Shown: positions 44,331 to 56,818, numbered from the stretch's first letter. The stretch: 64,000 bases of DNA from Muscardinus avellanarius (GCA_963383645.1 OY726557.1:123368723-123432722); one strand, 5' to 3'. Numbers and translations: made by a program. Notes: generated from the sequence alone by a model not told the origin.

Positions 44331-45227
44331 TTCATATGAACAGACTTTGAAGGCAGCAAATATTCACTTAACTTTGAGTTGGAGCAAAGACCTTGACCAA
44401 CTTTTCTAAGGAGAAACCCTGCAGATCCAACTGGATTTAATATTTATATATAATCTCAACAGATGATCCCAAGGCCTGGCCTCAGTGTTCCTCGTACCCA
44501 GTCTTTGGGTGACACCGGATGGCCACGGCTGGTACTGCACCCTCTGCTAGCCAAACAACTGGCTGGAAACTTGCCCATTTCCTTGGACAATGGCAATCAC
44601 ATTGCCAGAAAGGCGTTACATTCCCATTTCTACAGATGTGAAAAGTTAGGCATACGAGCCACAGAGAATCACTGGCTCCAGGTGCTTCGGTTCCATCTTG
44701 TCTTCTTGCTCTTAGATTGGGCAAGAAAGGGAGTCATCTCCCCACCCCACCCAGACGGAGGAGACCCCCCAAATCACCCTGTAGCAGGTATGACCAGGGA
44801 TTCAGGGAATGGCCAGGGTTGGACACCAGGCTGATCTGGAAAGCCTTGTCCTCATGGCAAGAACCCTACCAGGCAGAAGATGGCCACATCTGGTTGTCCT
44901 CATCCCCAAGAATCCAGACTGATGGCAGGGGCTTACGCCATGGAAAGACACTCTGAGGAGGCTCAGAGAAGCCATTTGGCCAGGCTGTGCGGTGAGGGCT
45001 TGGAAACAGGCTGCCCCACAAGCCAATTCCACCTGTGCCCGCCTGGAATCCATTGTGTGTGTGGGGGTGGGACAGGAGTAATCTGGGACCAGGATATAGA
45101 AGTCAGGAGTGCATAGAGTGTTATGGTCGAAAAATGAGGCTCCAACTTTATGTTTTAGAGATGCACACGTAAGAATCTATGGATGAAATCATCCAATACA
45201 TGATTTTTGCTTTAAAAATCCGAGGTG

Positions 45228-45404
45228 ATAGCAGTGTGTAGCAGGACACACCTGCAATTCCAGTACGTGGGAGGCTGAGGACAGGAGGATCACAGGTTTA
45301 AGGCCAGTACAGAGTAAGACCATGTTACACACACACACACACACAAATTAAAGGGTTGGAGGTGTAACTTTGAGGTAGAAGGCCCCTGGGTTCAATCTCC
45401 AGTT
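45228..45404 (+). repeat. Diverged B1-ID SINE
   Basis: agcagtgtgtagcaggacacacctg, gaggatcacaggtttaaggcc, an (AC)n insertion at 45331-45346, then ggttggaggtgtaactttgaggtagaag and ggttcaatctccag. Older than most copies here. Confidence 0.7.
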
Positions 45405-45417
45405 TGTCTGTCTTCTG

Positions 45418-45423
<6 letters not shown>

Positions 45424-45505
<82 letters not shown>
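45424..45505. repeat. Compound microsatellite (TC)n(AC)n
   Basis: About 25 TC units followed by about 15 AC units, directly next to the SINE tail. Confidence 0.95.
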
Positions 45506-45507
<2 letters not shown>

Positions 45508-47937
45508 ATGGTGATGGGGAGAGGAAGTGAAACAGGGCTGCCACTGGGAAATGGGTGTGTGATGACTCGTGAATGATGCTCTCCATGCCTGTGTATGTGT
45601 TGGAGATTTTCCTGTGAAATCTCTTTTAGAGGTGACAGTTGGACAGCAAGGACTGTGCCACCAACAAAGACTGAGGCTGGACTGCCCTGCCCACAGCTCA
45701 GGCCTCTGATGCCCTCCAGCTGTGTGAGCTGGGCAAGGCAGCTTCAGCTTCATTATCTGGAAAGAGGAAATGAAGCCCTTACACTGGTCCAGGATGCTTT
45801 GACTTTGCACTGAGAAGATGATGCATGTGAGGCCCAGAGAGGACCCAGTCGTCATTACTGCCAGGGGTCTGTGGTTCTAGTTAGTTTGTGCTTAATGAAA
45901 GAGCAATTTTGGCTGATGCAGACAATTGGCTGTTCAGGGTCCTTGGCGATGGCCTAGGAGCACATGGCCCTGGTGAGAGGAGACAGGGGCCAGAGCCAGC
46001 TTTCCTGACCCCCCCACAATGGGGGCCCTGTCCCCAAGCCAGCTCTGTCCTTTCTTCCACTCCTTCCCACTGTGCAGGCCCAGCTCATAGCCTACCTGGG
46101 TCTTCGCTGAGTTTTACTACACTCCTTTCCCTAAGTTTAAGCAGATTTCTTCGTTGTCAGTTGAACCTCAGCCCTAGATGAGATTGGAAAAATTATCTAA
46201 CCTAGCTACACCATCATAGGTTCACTCAGCAAACATTTCCTGAAGGCCCACCTGGCTGCTGAGAATAGAGGAGTGAATAGCAGGTGGGCAGGAGTCTGGG
46301 GACAGCACCAGCTGGGACATAAAAGCCATCACAGACAGCATGGGCCTGGCAGTCAGAAGCCCCGGGCCTGAGGGTCCCCAGCACTCTCAGGCCGTGTGAT
46401 CTACAATGTCCTTCAGCTGCCACACTTTCCTCCTGCGCACACCTGCTGCAGGAGAGGCCCTCTGCTGCCCTCTCGCCCTGACCTTTGAACTGTGAGCCTC
46501 TGCACCACTGGGTGGGCTTTGCTCCCTGAATTTCTGCCGCCTCCCTCCATGGTAGGCCCCCAGGGCAGAGGCTCCTGTTGGACTCTTCAGGGATCTGCCA
46601 GGGAGCTGAGTACAGAGTATGCAGAAGAACAGATAGACCCAGAAGTCCTGCTTCCTTCGGGTCAAGGACGGGCCAGGAGGAGCCAGAGGACAGATATTCG
46701 AGCCAGGAAAGATAGGAAAGGAACCATCCCCAGAACCTCATACTGCACCCCACCTCGGTCATTCCTGGCGTTCGCCAGCTTGTTCTCTGGAAAGAACATG
46801 GTAAATGGACTCTCCGCACCTTCGATTCTCTCAGGGGTTTCCAAACCTATTTGGCCCTAAGTTAGCGTTTGCCTATCACCCACTACCTCCTCACCAACAC
46901 GTGTGAAAGCCGCCACCCATGTCAGATGCTCATGTTTGCAGTGAGTTCGTTAACCGGCAGGCAGGCTTGCTTCATAGACTGAGACCTGGGGCTCCTACCC
47001 CTCACCTGGGCTGAGCAGGAACTCGCTGTGGTTCCCAGCCTCATGGTGGGCAGCCCAGGTGTTCCGTCTTCTCCCAATGTTCATCCCATGATCACTGAAT
47101 CACACCCACTCCCAGATAGCCCACAGAGGACTATGGGCATACACGGTGACAGATAATAAAGCCTGGATAAATTCTGGGTGGGGGAGGGCCCTTGCTCCTG
47201 ACGGCATTTACCTAGAGACCAAGCTACTCCAGTCTGGATGGTGTAGACAGGCTGAGGGAGAGCTGGGCCAGGAGAGGGGCCCAGAGTGGCTGGTATTCCC
47301 CACAGTCTCCACTCAATGTCTTTGTTCCCCATCATTGTCCCAGATGGTGTTCCATTGGCCACCGGGTACCCTGGGCTCTCTGTGCCTCTGACTCCTACCA
47401 GGTGGAATTTCTGGGCTGTGCACGTCCTGTTCAGGACTTGCTGGTGTCTTTCAGAGACGCTTGGGCTTTGAAGAATCTCAGAGCTCCATGCTGGTGGCCT
47501 GTCACAGTGACAGGAGGGTGGTCCCACAGAGAGGCTGGGGTGTGGATGAGGGCAACACTAACCTGCCTTCCATCCGAGACCCTTCAGGGTGCACTGATGG
47601 GCCAAGCCGGGACGGATTTCCAAGGAACTGGATAGATTTCTAAGAAGGGGACGCTCATCAGCCATATCAAAGTCACTCCTGAGGAAGGGCCTTGACTTCC
47701 TTCTTATGGTGGAGGAAAATCCTTCTCAGGGATAAGCCTGGCACCTGAAAGTACCGTATGTGTGCATATCACTGTACAAGTACACAGTCTACACACAGAC
47801 CAAAGCCTTCTGAGATAAGGAACCAGAAAACCTGGCCCTGGGCCAAACCAACACTCCAATGTGACCAAGGAGTGCTTCTGGAATAAATATGCAGCCAGGA
47901 CCATGGTGAGGGAGCCCCCTTAAGAACAATGATACAA

Positions 47938-48147
47938 GCCGGGTGTGGTGGCGCATGCTTGTAATCCCAGCATTCGGGAGGCTGAGACCTGGAGGATTGC
48001 GGTTCGCGGACAGCCTCAGCTACTTAGTGAGGCCCTCTGCAACTCAGTGAGACCCGGTTTCAAAATAAAGAATAAAAAATAGGGCAGGGGGTATAGCTCG
48101 GAGGTCAAATGCCCCTGGGTTCCATCCCCAGACCCACACACAAAAAA
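47938..48147 (+). repeat. B1-ID SINE with perfect 16-bp target-site duplication
   Basis: gccgggtgtggtggcgcatg to ggttccatccccagaccc. aagaacaatgatacaa lies at 47922-47937 and 48148-48163. It is near-intact and therefore young. Confidence 0.93.
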
Positions 48148-48300
48148 AAGAACAATGATACAAAATTAGGTATAAATATGATCATTAACCGAGAATAATA
48201 AAAATCATAGCAAATTGCAAATCAGGAAAAAAATCAACACACACCACAAAATCTGGACAGATAAAATACTATTTATATTAACTAGTTGCCTCTACAAATG

Positions 48301-48521
48301 TTGTTTTGCTTTGTTTTTGTTTGGTGGTGGGGTTTAGACCTAGGGGCATTCTACCTCTAAGCTACATCCCCATCCCCACCTTTTTAAAATTTTTATTTTG
48401 TAAAAAGGTCTTGCTAAGTTGCTGAGACTAGCCTGGAATCTGAGATCCTCCTGTTTCAGCCTCCCAAGTACTAGGATTACAAAAACTGGAATTTCAGGCA
48501 TGCACTACTACACCTAGCTAT
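48301..48521 (-). repeat. B1-ID SINE, diverged
   Basis: gtttggtggtggggtttagacc, ctctaagctacatcccc, linker, tactaggattacaaaaactgg, catgcactactacacctagc. Confidence 0.75.
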
Positions 48522-50439
48522 ATTTTGTTTGTTTTTTCTAATGTTACATCTGCTTACAATTTTACAGGGAGCAGCTTTTGGCTCCATGGATTCCACATCT
48601 TGTTTCTTCCTCTGCCTACACGCCTGGTGCAGGAACTTCAGGGCATAGGAATACTGTGATCCAAATTCTGGTCTTGCAACTTCATGTCACAAAGCCAGGT
48701 GAGGTGGCCCAGGGGTAGTGGGAAGATCCCTGCCAGCCATCCCTATGCTGGCATAAGTGCACAAACTGCCCATCAGTTGCACAAATACATCCTATCTGAG
48801 CCTGAGCCAGATCTCCCCATATCCACCTGACTCACCAATCAGAGCAGGGAAGAAGAGCAGCCAGAAATGATCGCAGCTAAACTATGCTGCTCTGCATCTT
48901 CTATTATCTGACCTTGTGAACACACTCCTGGGCTTCAAGGACCCCAAAGTCTGAGCTGTGTTAGTTCTATGCTAAACCTGCCTCTGGACAGATCACAAGG
49001 TCCCTGAGTATCAGTTACTTTATTTGTATAATGACTAAGTAATTCTGGCCCTTTTTGGTGAAGATCTGAAATGAAAAAAGACGTAAAGCATTTGCAATCC
49101 AAAGCACTGGGTGAAGATGGCGGTGGTGGGGGCCGGGAGGTACTCTGGGGTCAGGATTCCTGCAGGTTCACAAAACTCACCCCAGTAGGAGACCTGCCAA
49201 GCGTGAGGCGTGGACTCTGGAAGGACCAGCGTCTGGAAGGCCCGAGATGCAAGGTTGGTGCTTTCTGCCTTGAGAGAGCCTGGCTGCCCACTTCCCCCAT
49301 GCTTACTCCTCCCCCCACACCAGGAAGCTCAATGCGAGGGCCTGGGGTGCAGTCGGAAGGGTCAGGAAACCAGTGCTTAGGAGAGGAGTCACCGGTGTGC
49401 ATAAAGAGCCACAACCCAAGACAAAGGGACAAGAGGCACAAGCCCTGTGGACATCTGGGGCAGAGGCCCAGAGGGAGGTGGGCAGGGACACCAGGGTGCC
49501 CAGCCAGGAACTGCCAAAGGAGAAAGAGGCCTGGGGACTTGAGAAAGGAGGAGTGAAGAGAAAGGGACAGAGGATTTTTAGTACAGATGATACTTAAAAC
49601 TGGAGGAACACATTCACGAGCACCTCGTGAGTCAGAGAACTACGGGACAACTTGGGCAGCCAGCTAAGTGACTCCCACTTACTGAATTATCCTTCCTTTC
49701 CTTTTCCTATCTCTGGGTTTGGATGCTTTCCACCTCATCCCCGCCACACCCCCAGAGAATAAAGTGGCAATGGGCCAGAGCTTCAGCCCCACGGCATTGG
49801 ACTTCAGAGAAGCTCCCGGGTTGGCTTCTCAGCCAAACCCAGCATTGTGAGCTGAGGAGAGAGTGAGGCCACAGCTACTGTGGGGCTCTAGCCTCACTGT
49901 GGGCTGCTGCAGCCTAGGACAGACTTCTTGGGTCTCTGTTGAGACAGAGCCCCAACAAGGGCAATAAGACCCAGAGACCCCATCGAGGGGACGAGCCTTG
50001 GGCTTCAGCCCTGTGCACCAGTGAGCTCAGAGCTGTGATGTCATGTCGAGAGGTAGGTAGCACAGTGTACCTAGATGGCCTCCGAGCTCAGCGATAGAAT
50101 TCTGGTTCAAGGAGCACCTGGGTGATTTAATGCCACACTACCTTTTATATTGGCCTCATAGTCTATCCACTGCACTAATCGGTCCTGTTTCAGGAAGATG
50201 GAAGTAGCTTGGACGTCGTGCACGGGTCTGAAGCCGAAGCTGCTTCTTATATGTATGCGTGCACGTACACTTGTCGATTTCTGAGATCCATGTGCACAGA
50301 TATGTAGTCCTGTGTCTCGGCCTGTGTTAGAGAACCAGCACATATATGTGGACATCACACGCACAACTCTGAGGGGTCAGTCCATACTCTATTTGTTTTC
50401 TGTGTCTTTCATGTTAGGAAGGGACTTTGGTACTTGTTC

Positions 50440-50525
50440 TACTCAAACACTCTTAATTTATTGATAAGAAAGCTGAGGTCGGAAAGGCAGAGTAACTTGT
50501 TCAAGGTCACACAGTTGGCTGCAAT
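50440..50525 (-). repeat. MIR fragment
   Basis: ttgataagaaagctgaggtcgg and gtaacttgttcaaggtcacacagttggc are a reversed MIR core. Confidence 0.6.
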
Positions 50526-50535
50526 GATACCAGAA

Positions 50536-50741
50536 GACTGGGCGTAGTGGTCCACACCTGTAATCTCAGTACTTGGGAGGCTGAGACAGGAGGATCACAG
50601 GTTCAAGGACAGCCCCAGCAGCAACCTAGTGAGACCCTATTTCAAAAAAAAGAAAAAAAAAAAAAAAACAGGCTGGTGGTGTAGCTTAAAGGTAGGACAC
50701 TCCTGGGTTCCATCTCCAGTACCAAAATAATGAAAAAGAAA
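50536..50741 (+). repeat. B1-ID SINE inserted next to the MIR
   Basis: gactgggcgtagtggtccac to ggttccatctccagtacc. Near-identical flanks are aatgataccagaa (50523-50535) and aatgacaccagaa (50742-50754). Confidence 0.85.
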
Positions 50742-50799
50742 AATGACACCAGAACCTAGGATTTCTGTCTCTTTCTATAACATTAAAATCAACTACAAA

Positions 50800-50975
50800 G
50801 CCCTGTGATTCCAGCAACTTAGGAGGCCAAGGCAGGGGGTCACAAGTTTCAGGCCAGCCTCAGCAACTTAGACCCTGTCTTAAAGTAAAAAGGGCCAGAG
50901 ATATAGCTCAATGGTAGATCACCCCTGGGTTCAATCCTCAGTACTCTCAAAATAAATAAATTAAATAAAATCAAT
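50800..50975 (+). repeat. Diverged B1-ID SINE
   Basis: agccctgtgattccagcaac, ttaggaggccaaggc, linker, cagagatatagctcaatggtagatc, ggttcaatcctcagtact, then an AAAT tail. Confidence 0.7.
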
Positions 50976-51407
50976 TAGAAATAGGAAAGAAAGCAGGGAA
51001 ATCCTTGGCTTTTTCTTATTCCAATCAATGAATAAGTACAAAGAAGGTCGATCTCAAATTAGCTCTATAGCCTCAAATGTTAAGTTGTTAAAATCGACCT
51101 GGTTCACTATCGATTCCTTTTATGAAAACTATTTTTATAATAAAATTTCAGAGCACATATGAAGACTTTGTTAAAATAATTATATCCTTTTGTTGTTTTT
51201 TTTGAAGAAAAAAACATATATTCTCATTGTTTGAGTTAAACAATAAAAACATCTGTTGTTTCCCAGGATGATTCCAGTCCTAATATAACATGGCAAAATA
51301 ATACCCCTAAATATCCATGATTAACCTGAACTGAAGAGAGCTCACCTCCCAGCGACTCCGTATAGCTGTTTCAACCAGCATTGGTGAAAAACAAAAAACA
51401 AAGAAAG

Positions 51408-51470
51408 ACAGAGAGGGAGGGAAGGAAGGAGGAAGGATAAGAGGAAGGAAGGGAGAAAGGGAAGGGAGAG
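51408..51470. repeat. Purine-rich (GGAA)n-like low-complexity
   Basis: gagggagggaaggaaggagg and similar: an almost pure purine strand of about 60 bases. Confidence 0.8.
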
Positions 51471-52452
51471 CCAGGTCGTTACTCATAATTCTGATGCAAC
51501 AAAATACTGAAACTAAGCACTTCTTTTGAATGAATGGTATGTCCCTACTAGAAAGGAATCCCACAAATTTAAGGCTTTTTAAAATTTAGGGCACACGCAT
51601 AGGTGCCAAGGCAGAATGTCTGGATTGTATTCAAATTGCATTTAAGCACAGGTGCACCTACCATTAAGTGTTTATGTTTACCTGTACACACAAAAGTCTG
51701 CCTGGGTGACTGTGTTTGTTCTCACTCTGGTGCTCATATATTGGTGTGTGGGTGTGAGGGTTTCCATCCAATTTAAACTTGTGAAGGTTCCTTTTATCAA
51801 AATAAAACACAGCCCTTCCCAAATATCAGCTGATGAGGAAACGGTTTCAGGTGGGGGACAGGGTGGAGCAAGCCTTGGACTCTCTGGCCTGAGTTTCATT
51901 TTTCTCTAAAAGGTTCCTCTTTGGGATGCTTGCCAACACTCCCCCCTCTCCCTATACAAGGGCCAAAAGAGAGGACTTCTGAACACATCTGAGCCAGGCT
52001 GTCATTTTCAAATATATTTTCCTAACTATTCCAGAGGGACCAAATCTAGGAAATGGAAAGTTAGACCAAGCATGAAGGTCCTCATTATCAGGTCCCTCCC
52101 TGATTCGCCATCTCCCCAGGCCTTTCTGGCCTCAGAGAGCTCCTTATTTCCAGCTCCTCCTCAGCCCCGGCTTTGTCATAGCGCAAAGTATGGAGTGACA
52201 TCCTGGCACCCCAGCAGATCCCTCCCTAAAGTTCATGCAGGTCGAGGGCCCTGCGAGCAAAGTCAATAGCATTAGTGATGTTTACCTGTGCTTACGGGGT
52301 GCCAGCAACTGGGCTTGTCCTCACTAAGACTTTTCTGCAGCAAGTGCGGGGCTGCCCCAGCTTTACAGGTGAGGGAACCCTGGCTTGGTGCATTGGTAGT
52401 AAGTGGCAGAGTGGGCTGAAAACTCAGCTCTGATTCCAAGTCTGTGCTCCTT

Positions 52453-52505
52453 TTGTGTGTGTGTGTGTGCATGTGCGTGCATGTGTACATATGTGTATGT
52501 GTATG
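52453..52505. repeat. Degenerate TG-rich microsatellite
   Basis: gtgtgtgtgtgtgcatgtgcgtgcatgtg and following text. Confidence 0.75.
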
Positions 52506-52527
52506 CTACCACACCCGGTCCCAGGCC

Positions 52528-52731
52528 CTTTTTTTTTTTTTTTTTTGGTGGTACTGGGAATGGAACCCAGTTCATTCTACCTCCGAGCTACACCAATAGC
52601 CTTATTTTTTAGTCCTTTTTATGTTTGAAACAGGTCTCACTGAGTAGTAGCTGGGGTTGTTCAAGAACTGAGATCCTCTGGTCTCTGCCTCCTGAATGCT
52701 GGGATTACAAACATGTGCCACCATGCCCAGT
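52528..52731 (-). repeat. B1-ID SINE with 11-bp target-site duplication
   Basis: T run, tggtactgggaatggaaccc, tccgagctacaccaatagcc, linker, tgtgccaccatgcccagt. ggtcccaggcc lies at 52517-52527 and 52732-52742. Confidence 0.88.
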
Positions 52732-52744
52732 GGTCCCAGGCCTC

Positions 52745-53100
52745 TTTAAATGTTTATATTTTTATATGTTTATTGGTGCATCGTAATTATATGTCATATT
52801 AAGGTACAGAGTGATAGGGACATATATGCACACAACTCCCTTCAGGGCCTACCCTCTCTCTCCCCTTCCCTGTACATGTCTTTGGGATTGAAATTGGTAA
52901 TTTAATATAATGAAGCATTATTTCAACTATTAGATTATTCACATCTGTAGCTCCCCTAAACCCTCTCCATCACTCCATTGAAGTCTCTGCTCTTCTATCT
53001 GGTGTTAATTTCTATCTACTTTCCACATATTCGAGGGAAAACAACCATCTTGTTTTTGAGGCTGTCTAATCTCCCTTAGCATAATATTCTAGAGTTCCAT
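52745..53100 (-). repeat. Probable antisense L1 3'-end remnant
   Basis: gttattggtgcatcgtaattatat-like text and cccttagcataatattctagagttcc resemble the reverse complement of rodent L1 3' sequence. Tentative. Confidence 0.4.
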
Positions 53101-53104
53101 TTTA

Positions 53105-53205
53105 TACTGAAACAGGGTCTCCCTAGGTTACTGAGGCTCTTGCTAAGTTGCCGGGACTGGCCTCCAACCTGCAATCCTCCTGTCTCATGCTCTTAACTAC
53201 AGCAT
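53105..53205 (-). repeat. Partial B1-like SINE half
   Basis: actgaaacagggtctccctagg, gctaagttgccgggactgg, gcaatcctcctgtctcatgc. Confidence 0.55.
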
Positions 53206-53694
53206 TATAAAGAGCCCGTCTGCTAGAGGGAATCCCAGTCTCCACCTGTTTTTGCCTCTATTTGCACATACTTGCTGCCTCTGCTTGGGCATCCAAACCA
53301 AGTCCCTGACATAACTAGCAATCTAGTCCTCAGAGAACACACAGGTTGTGTGTTACCAGCACAAAAGGACACTCAGGTTGTGGGAGGCACTACAGGTAAG
53401 TAGATACAGGAGACCCCTCTCCACCTCCAGTGTGGGTCCCTGCAGCCAGAGCAGCTGAGCCCACTCAACCCGCCCCTCCCCGTACATGGCAGCCCTGTGT
53501 TCTGTCTGGTTTATTTTAGGCATTCCTGACCAGGTGCTCTGAGTCAAAGGGCTTAGTTTTAAATAACTGGATTCCTCTGATGACTGCCTTCTTTGGAAGG
53601 GAAGGGCATGAAGGAAGGATGAGCCCAGCGGGTTAGGGGTGCAGCAGGCTGGGTTGGTAAAGGAAGGGAAGGCTGGAGACAGGAGGGCCTGTCA

Positions 53695-53788
53695 CTTCCA
53701 GCATGACCACAGGCAGATGCATGACTTCTCTACTCTGGGCCTCAGTTTCCTTGTCTATAAAGAAGAGCACTGGACTGGATCATCGCAA
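53695..53788 (+). repeat. MIR fragment
   Basis: catgaccacaggcagatgcatgac, ctctgggcctcagtttccttgtctataaag. Confidence 0.55.
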
Positions 53789-53927
53789 ACTGGGCATGGT
53801 GGCACACGCCTATAATCCCTGGGAGGCGGAGACAGGAGGATTGCAGGTTAGAGACTAGTGTCAGCACCTTAGCAAGGACCTCAGCTATTCAGTGAGACTC
53901 CATTTCTAAATAAAAAAATAAAATAAA
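53789..53927 (+). repeat. Left half of an older SINE, split by insertion
   Basis: ctgggcatggtggcacacgcc to gactccatttctaaataaa. Its ID-like half is at 54151-54210. Confidence 0.75.
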
Positions 53928-54146
53928 GCCGGGTGTGGTGGCAAACACTTGTAATCCCAGCATTTGGAAGGCTGAGAAAGGAGGATCGCTGTTCAAGGAC
54001 AGCCTCAGCTACTTAGTGAGGCCCTTTTCAACTCAGTGAGACTGTTTCAAAATAAAAAATAAAAAAATAAAAAATCACGGGTAGAATGCCCCTGGGTTCC
54101 GTCCCCAGTACTGCAATCAATCAATCAATCAATTAATAAATAAAAT
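53928..54146 (+). repeat. B1-ID SINE nested in an older SINE, with (AATC)n tail
   Basis: gccgggtgtggtggcaaacac to ggttccgtccccagtactgc, tail caatcaatcaatcaatcaat. The middle of its ID half is deleted (tcacgggtagaatgcc). Confidence 0.85.
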
Positions 54147-54150
54147 CAAG

Positions 54151-54225
54151 CTGGAGGTGTATCTCAGAGGTACAATGCCCCTGGGTTCTGTCCTCAGTAC
54201 CACAAAAACAAATGAACAAACAAAC
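54151..54225 (+). repeat. Right half of the split SINE
   Basis: ctggaggtgtatctcagaggtacaatgcc, ggttctgtcctcagtaccac plus an AAAC-rich tail. Confidence 0.75.
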
Positions 54226-54587
54226 AAAAAGAAAAAATACCCAGTGCATCTGTCCCCCATGTCTGTGTTCCGTGCCTCTGTTGACAGATGACAAGCTTCC
54301 TAGGGAAAAGCATCCCTTGCAAAGTACAGATTAAGCAGATTAAGCACCTCGATCTGAGCTGCCAGGAGAGGCCGCCTTGCGAGCCAGCAACCCTGAACTC
54401 TGTGTCCAGAGAGCTAGGTTCAAGTTTTGCTTCTGATGCAAAATCAGCGCTTGAAGGAATAAAACCTCAATTTTCTTACCTCTTTAAAAGGGGCTGGTAA
54501 AGCCTCAAAGGATTTCATGAGAAGCACATGGCCCAACTGCAGAGCTTTTTAAAGTTTTAAAACATTGTATTAAAAAAGAAAATGTGA

Positions 54588-54745
54588 GCCAGGCATAGTG
54601 GTGCACTCTTGTAATCCCAGCATTTGGGAGGCTAAGATAGAAGGATCACGGTTCACAGACAGCCTCAGCTACTTAGTGAGTTCCTTTGCAACTCAGTGAG
54701 AACCTGTTTGTTTTGTTTTGTTTTGTTTTGTTTGTTTTTAAAAAA
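54588..54745 (+). repeat. B1-like SINE half with (GTTTT)n tract
   Basis: gccaggcatagtggtgcact to cagtgagaacctgtttgttttg. The ID-like half is absent. Confidence 0.75.
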
Positions 54746-54751
54746 AGACAG

Positions 54752-54958
54752 GAGCAGGCGTGGTGGTGCATGCTTGTAATCCCAGCATTTGGGAGGCTGA
54801 GACAGGAGGATCGCGGTTCATGGCCAGCCTCAGCTACTTAGTGAGGCCCTCTGCAACTCAGTGAGACCCTGTTTCAAAATAAAGAATAAAAAGTGGGCTG
54901 GGGTGTGGCTCAGAGGTAAAGTGCCCCTGGGTTCCATCCCCAGTGCCACACACACCTA
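54752..54958 (+). repeat. Full-length B1-ID SINE
   Basis: gagcaggcgtggtggtgcatg to gggttccatccccagtgcc, CA-rich tail. Confidence 0.9.
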
Positions 54959-54961
54959 AAA

Positions 54962-55540
54962 GTAAATGTGCCGGGCAGTTCCTCAAAAAGTTAGACATAA
55001 GATTACCATATGATCCAGCAATTTTACTTCTAGGTCCATACTTCCAAAAACTGAAAGCAGGGACTCAAAAAGCCTTTTGTGTTCACAGCAGCACCATTCA
55101 AAAAAAAAAAGAAGGCAACCCAAGTGTTCATTTGAGGAACAAATACATAAACAAATGTGATATATACATACAATAAAAATTATTGGACCATAAAAAGGAA
55201 TGACATCCTGACACATACTATAACACGGGTAAACCTTGAGAACGACGTGTGAAGTGAGTCAGACACACAAAGACAAATACTGCACAAATCCACTCACTGC
55301 CAGGCATTTAGAAGAGGCAAAGCCACAGAGACAACCGAGGGAAATGGAAGGAGGAGTTACTGTTTGAGGGATGCCAAGCTTCTATTTGAGATAGTGGAAA
55401 AGTTCTGGAAGTGGTGTTAGTTGGGCAAGACTGGAGAGATTTAGTAAACTGAGTAGTACACTTAAAAATGGTTAAAACAGTAAATTTATGTTGGGTGTAT
55501 TTTATTATATTTATGATATATATATATCCATTAAAACATG
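54962..55540 (+). repeat. L1M 3'-region remnant (sense)
   Basis: ttaccatatgatccagcaattttac, ggcaacccaagtgttcat, ccataaaaaggaatgacatcctgac and gtaaaccttgagaacg follow the end of ORF2 and 3' region of old L1M elements in order. Interrupted at its 3' end by a SINE. Not functional. Confidence 0.8.
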
Positions 55541-55556
55541 AACACACACTTTTAAG

Positions 55557-55750
55557 TTTTTATTTTTTTGGTGGTACTGGGGTTCCTGGAAACGCTTCTA
55601 CCTCCGGGCTACACTCCCAGACCTATTTTATATTTTTTATGTGGAAACAGGGTCTCTTAAGCCAGCGTGGCTGGCTTCGAACCTGAGTGATCCTCCTGTC
55701 TCCGCCTCCCAAGCGTGGGGATTACAAGCGTGTGCCACTATGCCGGGCTC
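55557..55750 (-). repeat. Second-subfamily SINE with 17-bp target-site duplication
   Basis: tttggtggtactggggttcc, tccgggctacactcccagacc, linker, gcgtgtgccactatgccggg. gaacacacacttttaag lies at 55540-55556, and again with one extra T at 55751-55768. Confidence 0.9.
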
Positions 55751-56818
55751 GAACACACACTTTTTAAGATTTAGTTCAAACTTCTAGAGTTGCACGTATT
55801 GGCAAAACCCGGGAATGAGAGACCAGCCTTCTCTTGTTAAGTGAGACATGATGAGGAAGTTCCTTTTCTTACTCTGTTAAATGAAGAGGGCTGCAGCCTT
55901 CACCCCTTTTATTTTCACGCGTGATCCCTCAGAGAACAGGGTCAGAAGTATGTCCGGCTGCAGCCAAGTGGTGGCACATGCAGGGTGCCTGTGTGACTCA
56001 GTCCTGGGGTTCAGTCCATTCTTAGGATTAGCTTAGACTCCCTCTTTCTCTGGTCCTGTCCAGCCCTGTGTTTGGGAATTAAGACAAAAGGAGGGCTTTT
56101 TGATCGCATCAACCTTTCCACAGCAGATTGGAGCCAGCCAAGACCACATCTACCTGCTGAAGGATGGTGCCTCCCTCAAGCTCTACTCCAAGCCAACTGT
56201 ATGCAGATTAGTACAAGGCATAAGCCAGTTTCTGCGGATGAGAAAGCTTTGGGGAGTAGACAGCTGGGTATAAAGAAGGCAAATGGGCAGGTAGAGCAGA
56301 CATTGAGCCATGTGTTGCAGTTGGCTGTTTCAATAGTCCAGTCCCCACGCGGATCTGGACAGAGTTCTGCGGAGGGGCTGAAGAGGGCAGGAGGAGGGCT
56401 TGGAGAGCTAAATTCGGGCTAGAAGGGCAAGCAGCTCTGAGCTTTGGGGTGGAGAGTAAAGCCCTGGGGGGAGGAGAGACTCGATTTTACAGAGCATCTG
56501 TACTCCCCCGCGTAAGCGGGTAAACTGAGTCCCAGAGAGGCCAAACGCATTGGCCCCGCTTGACTGAGGGGGAGAAATGGGGTGCCCTTGGCCCGCGGAT
56601 GGCGGGCTCTCGGCACACGGATGACAGGCGAGCACGGGCTCAGATCGGGGAGCCCGCGCCTCCCAGACAGCGGAGCGGGTCAGAGCCATCTGCTTCGGGC
56701 CCTCGGCCCCGGCTCGCGGGTGGGGGCCGCCAGGGATCGCGCCTCGCGCGGCGCTCGCCACCGGGGTGCCGCGGGGCGGGGCGGGGAGAGCGAGCGGCCG
56801 CCTAGCCCAGCCCCGCGG

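Larger units (their letters stand above)
38721..56560. other. FXYD2-DSCAML1 intergenic spacer
   Basis: The first 5 kb is GC-rich unique sequence with MIR traces. From 43.6 kb on there are many SINEs, a 30-bp inverted repeat (43949-44021), microsatellites and an L1M 3' piece (54.96-55.54 kb). The AT-rich part at 51.0-51.9 kb shows no recognisable element. No coding gene was found; a lncRNA cannot be excluded. Confidence 0.55.

Noticed and set aside
45325..45855. Minus-strand frame of 176 codons with VCVCVC and RERERE runs
   Set aside because: It is built from AC and TC microsatellites plus a SINE.
56072..56422. 116-codon plus-strand frame just upstream of the DSCAML1 island
   Set aside because: No recognised domain and no splice sites matching DSCAML1; probably chance.
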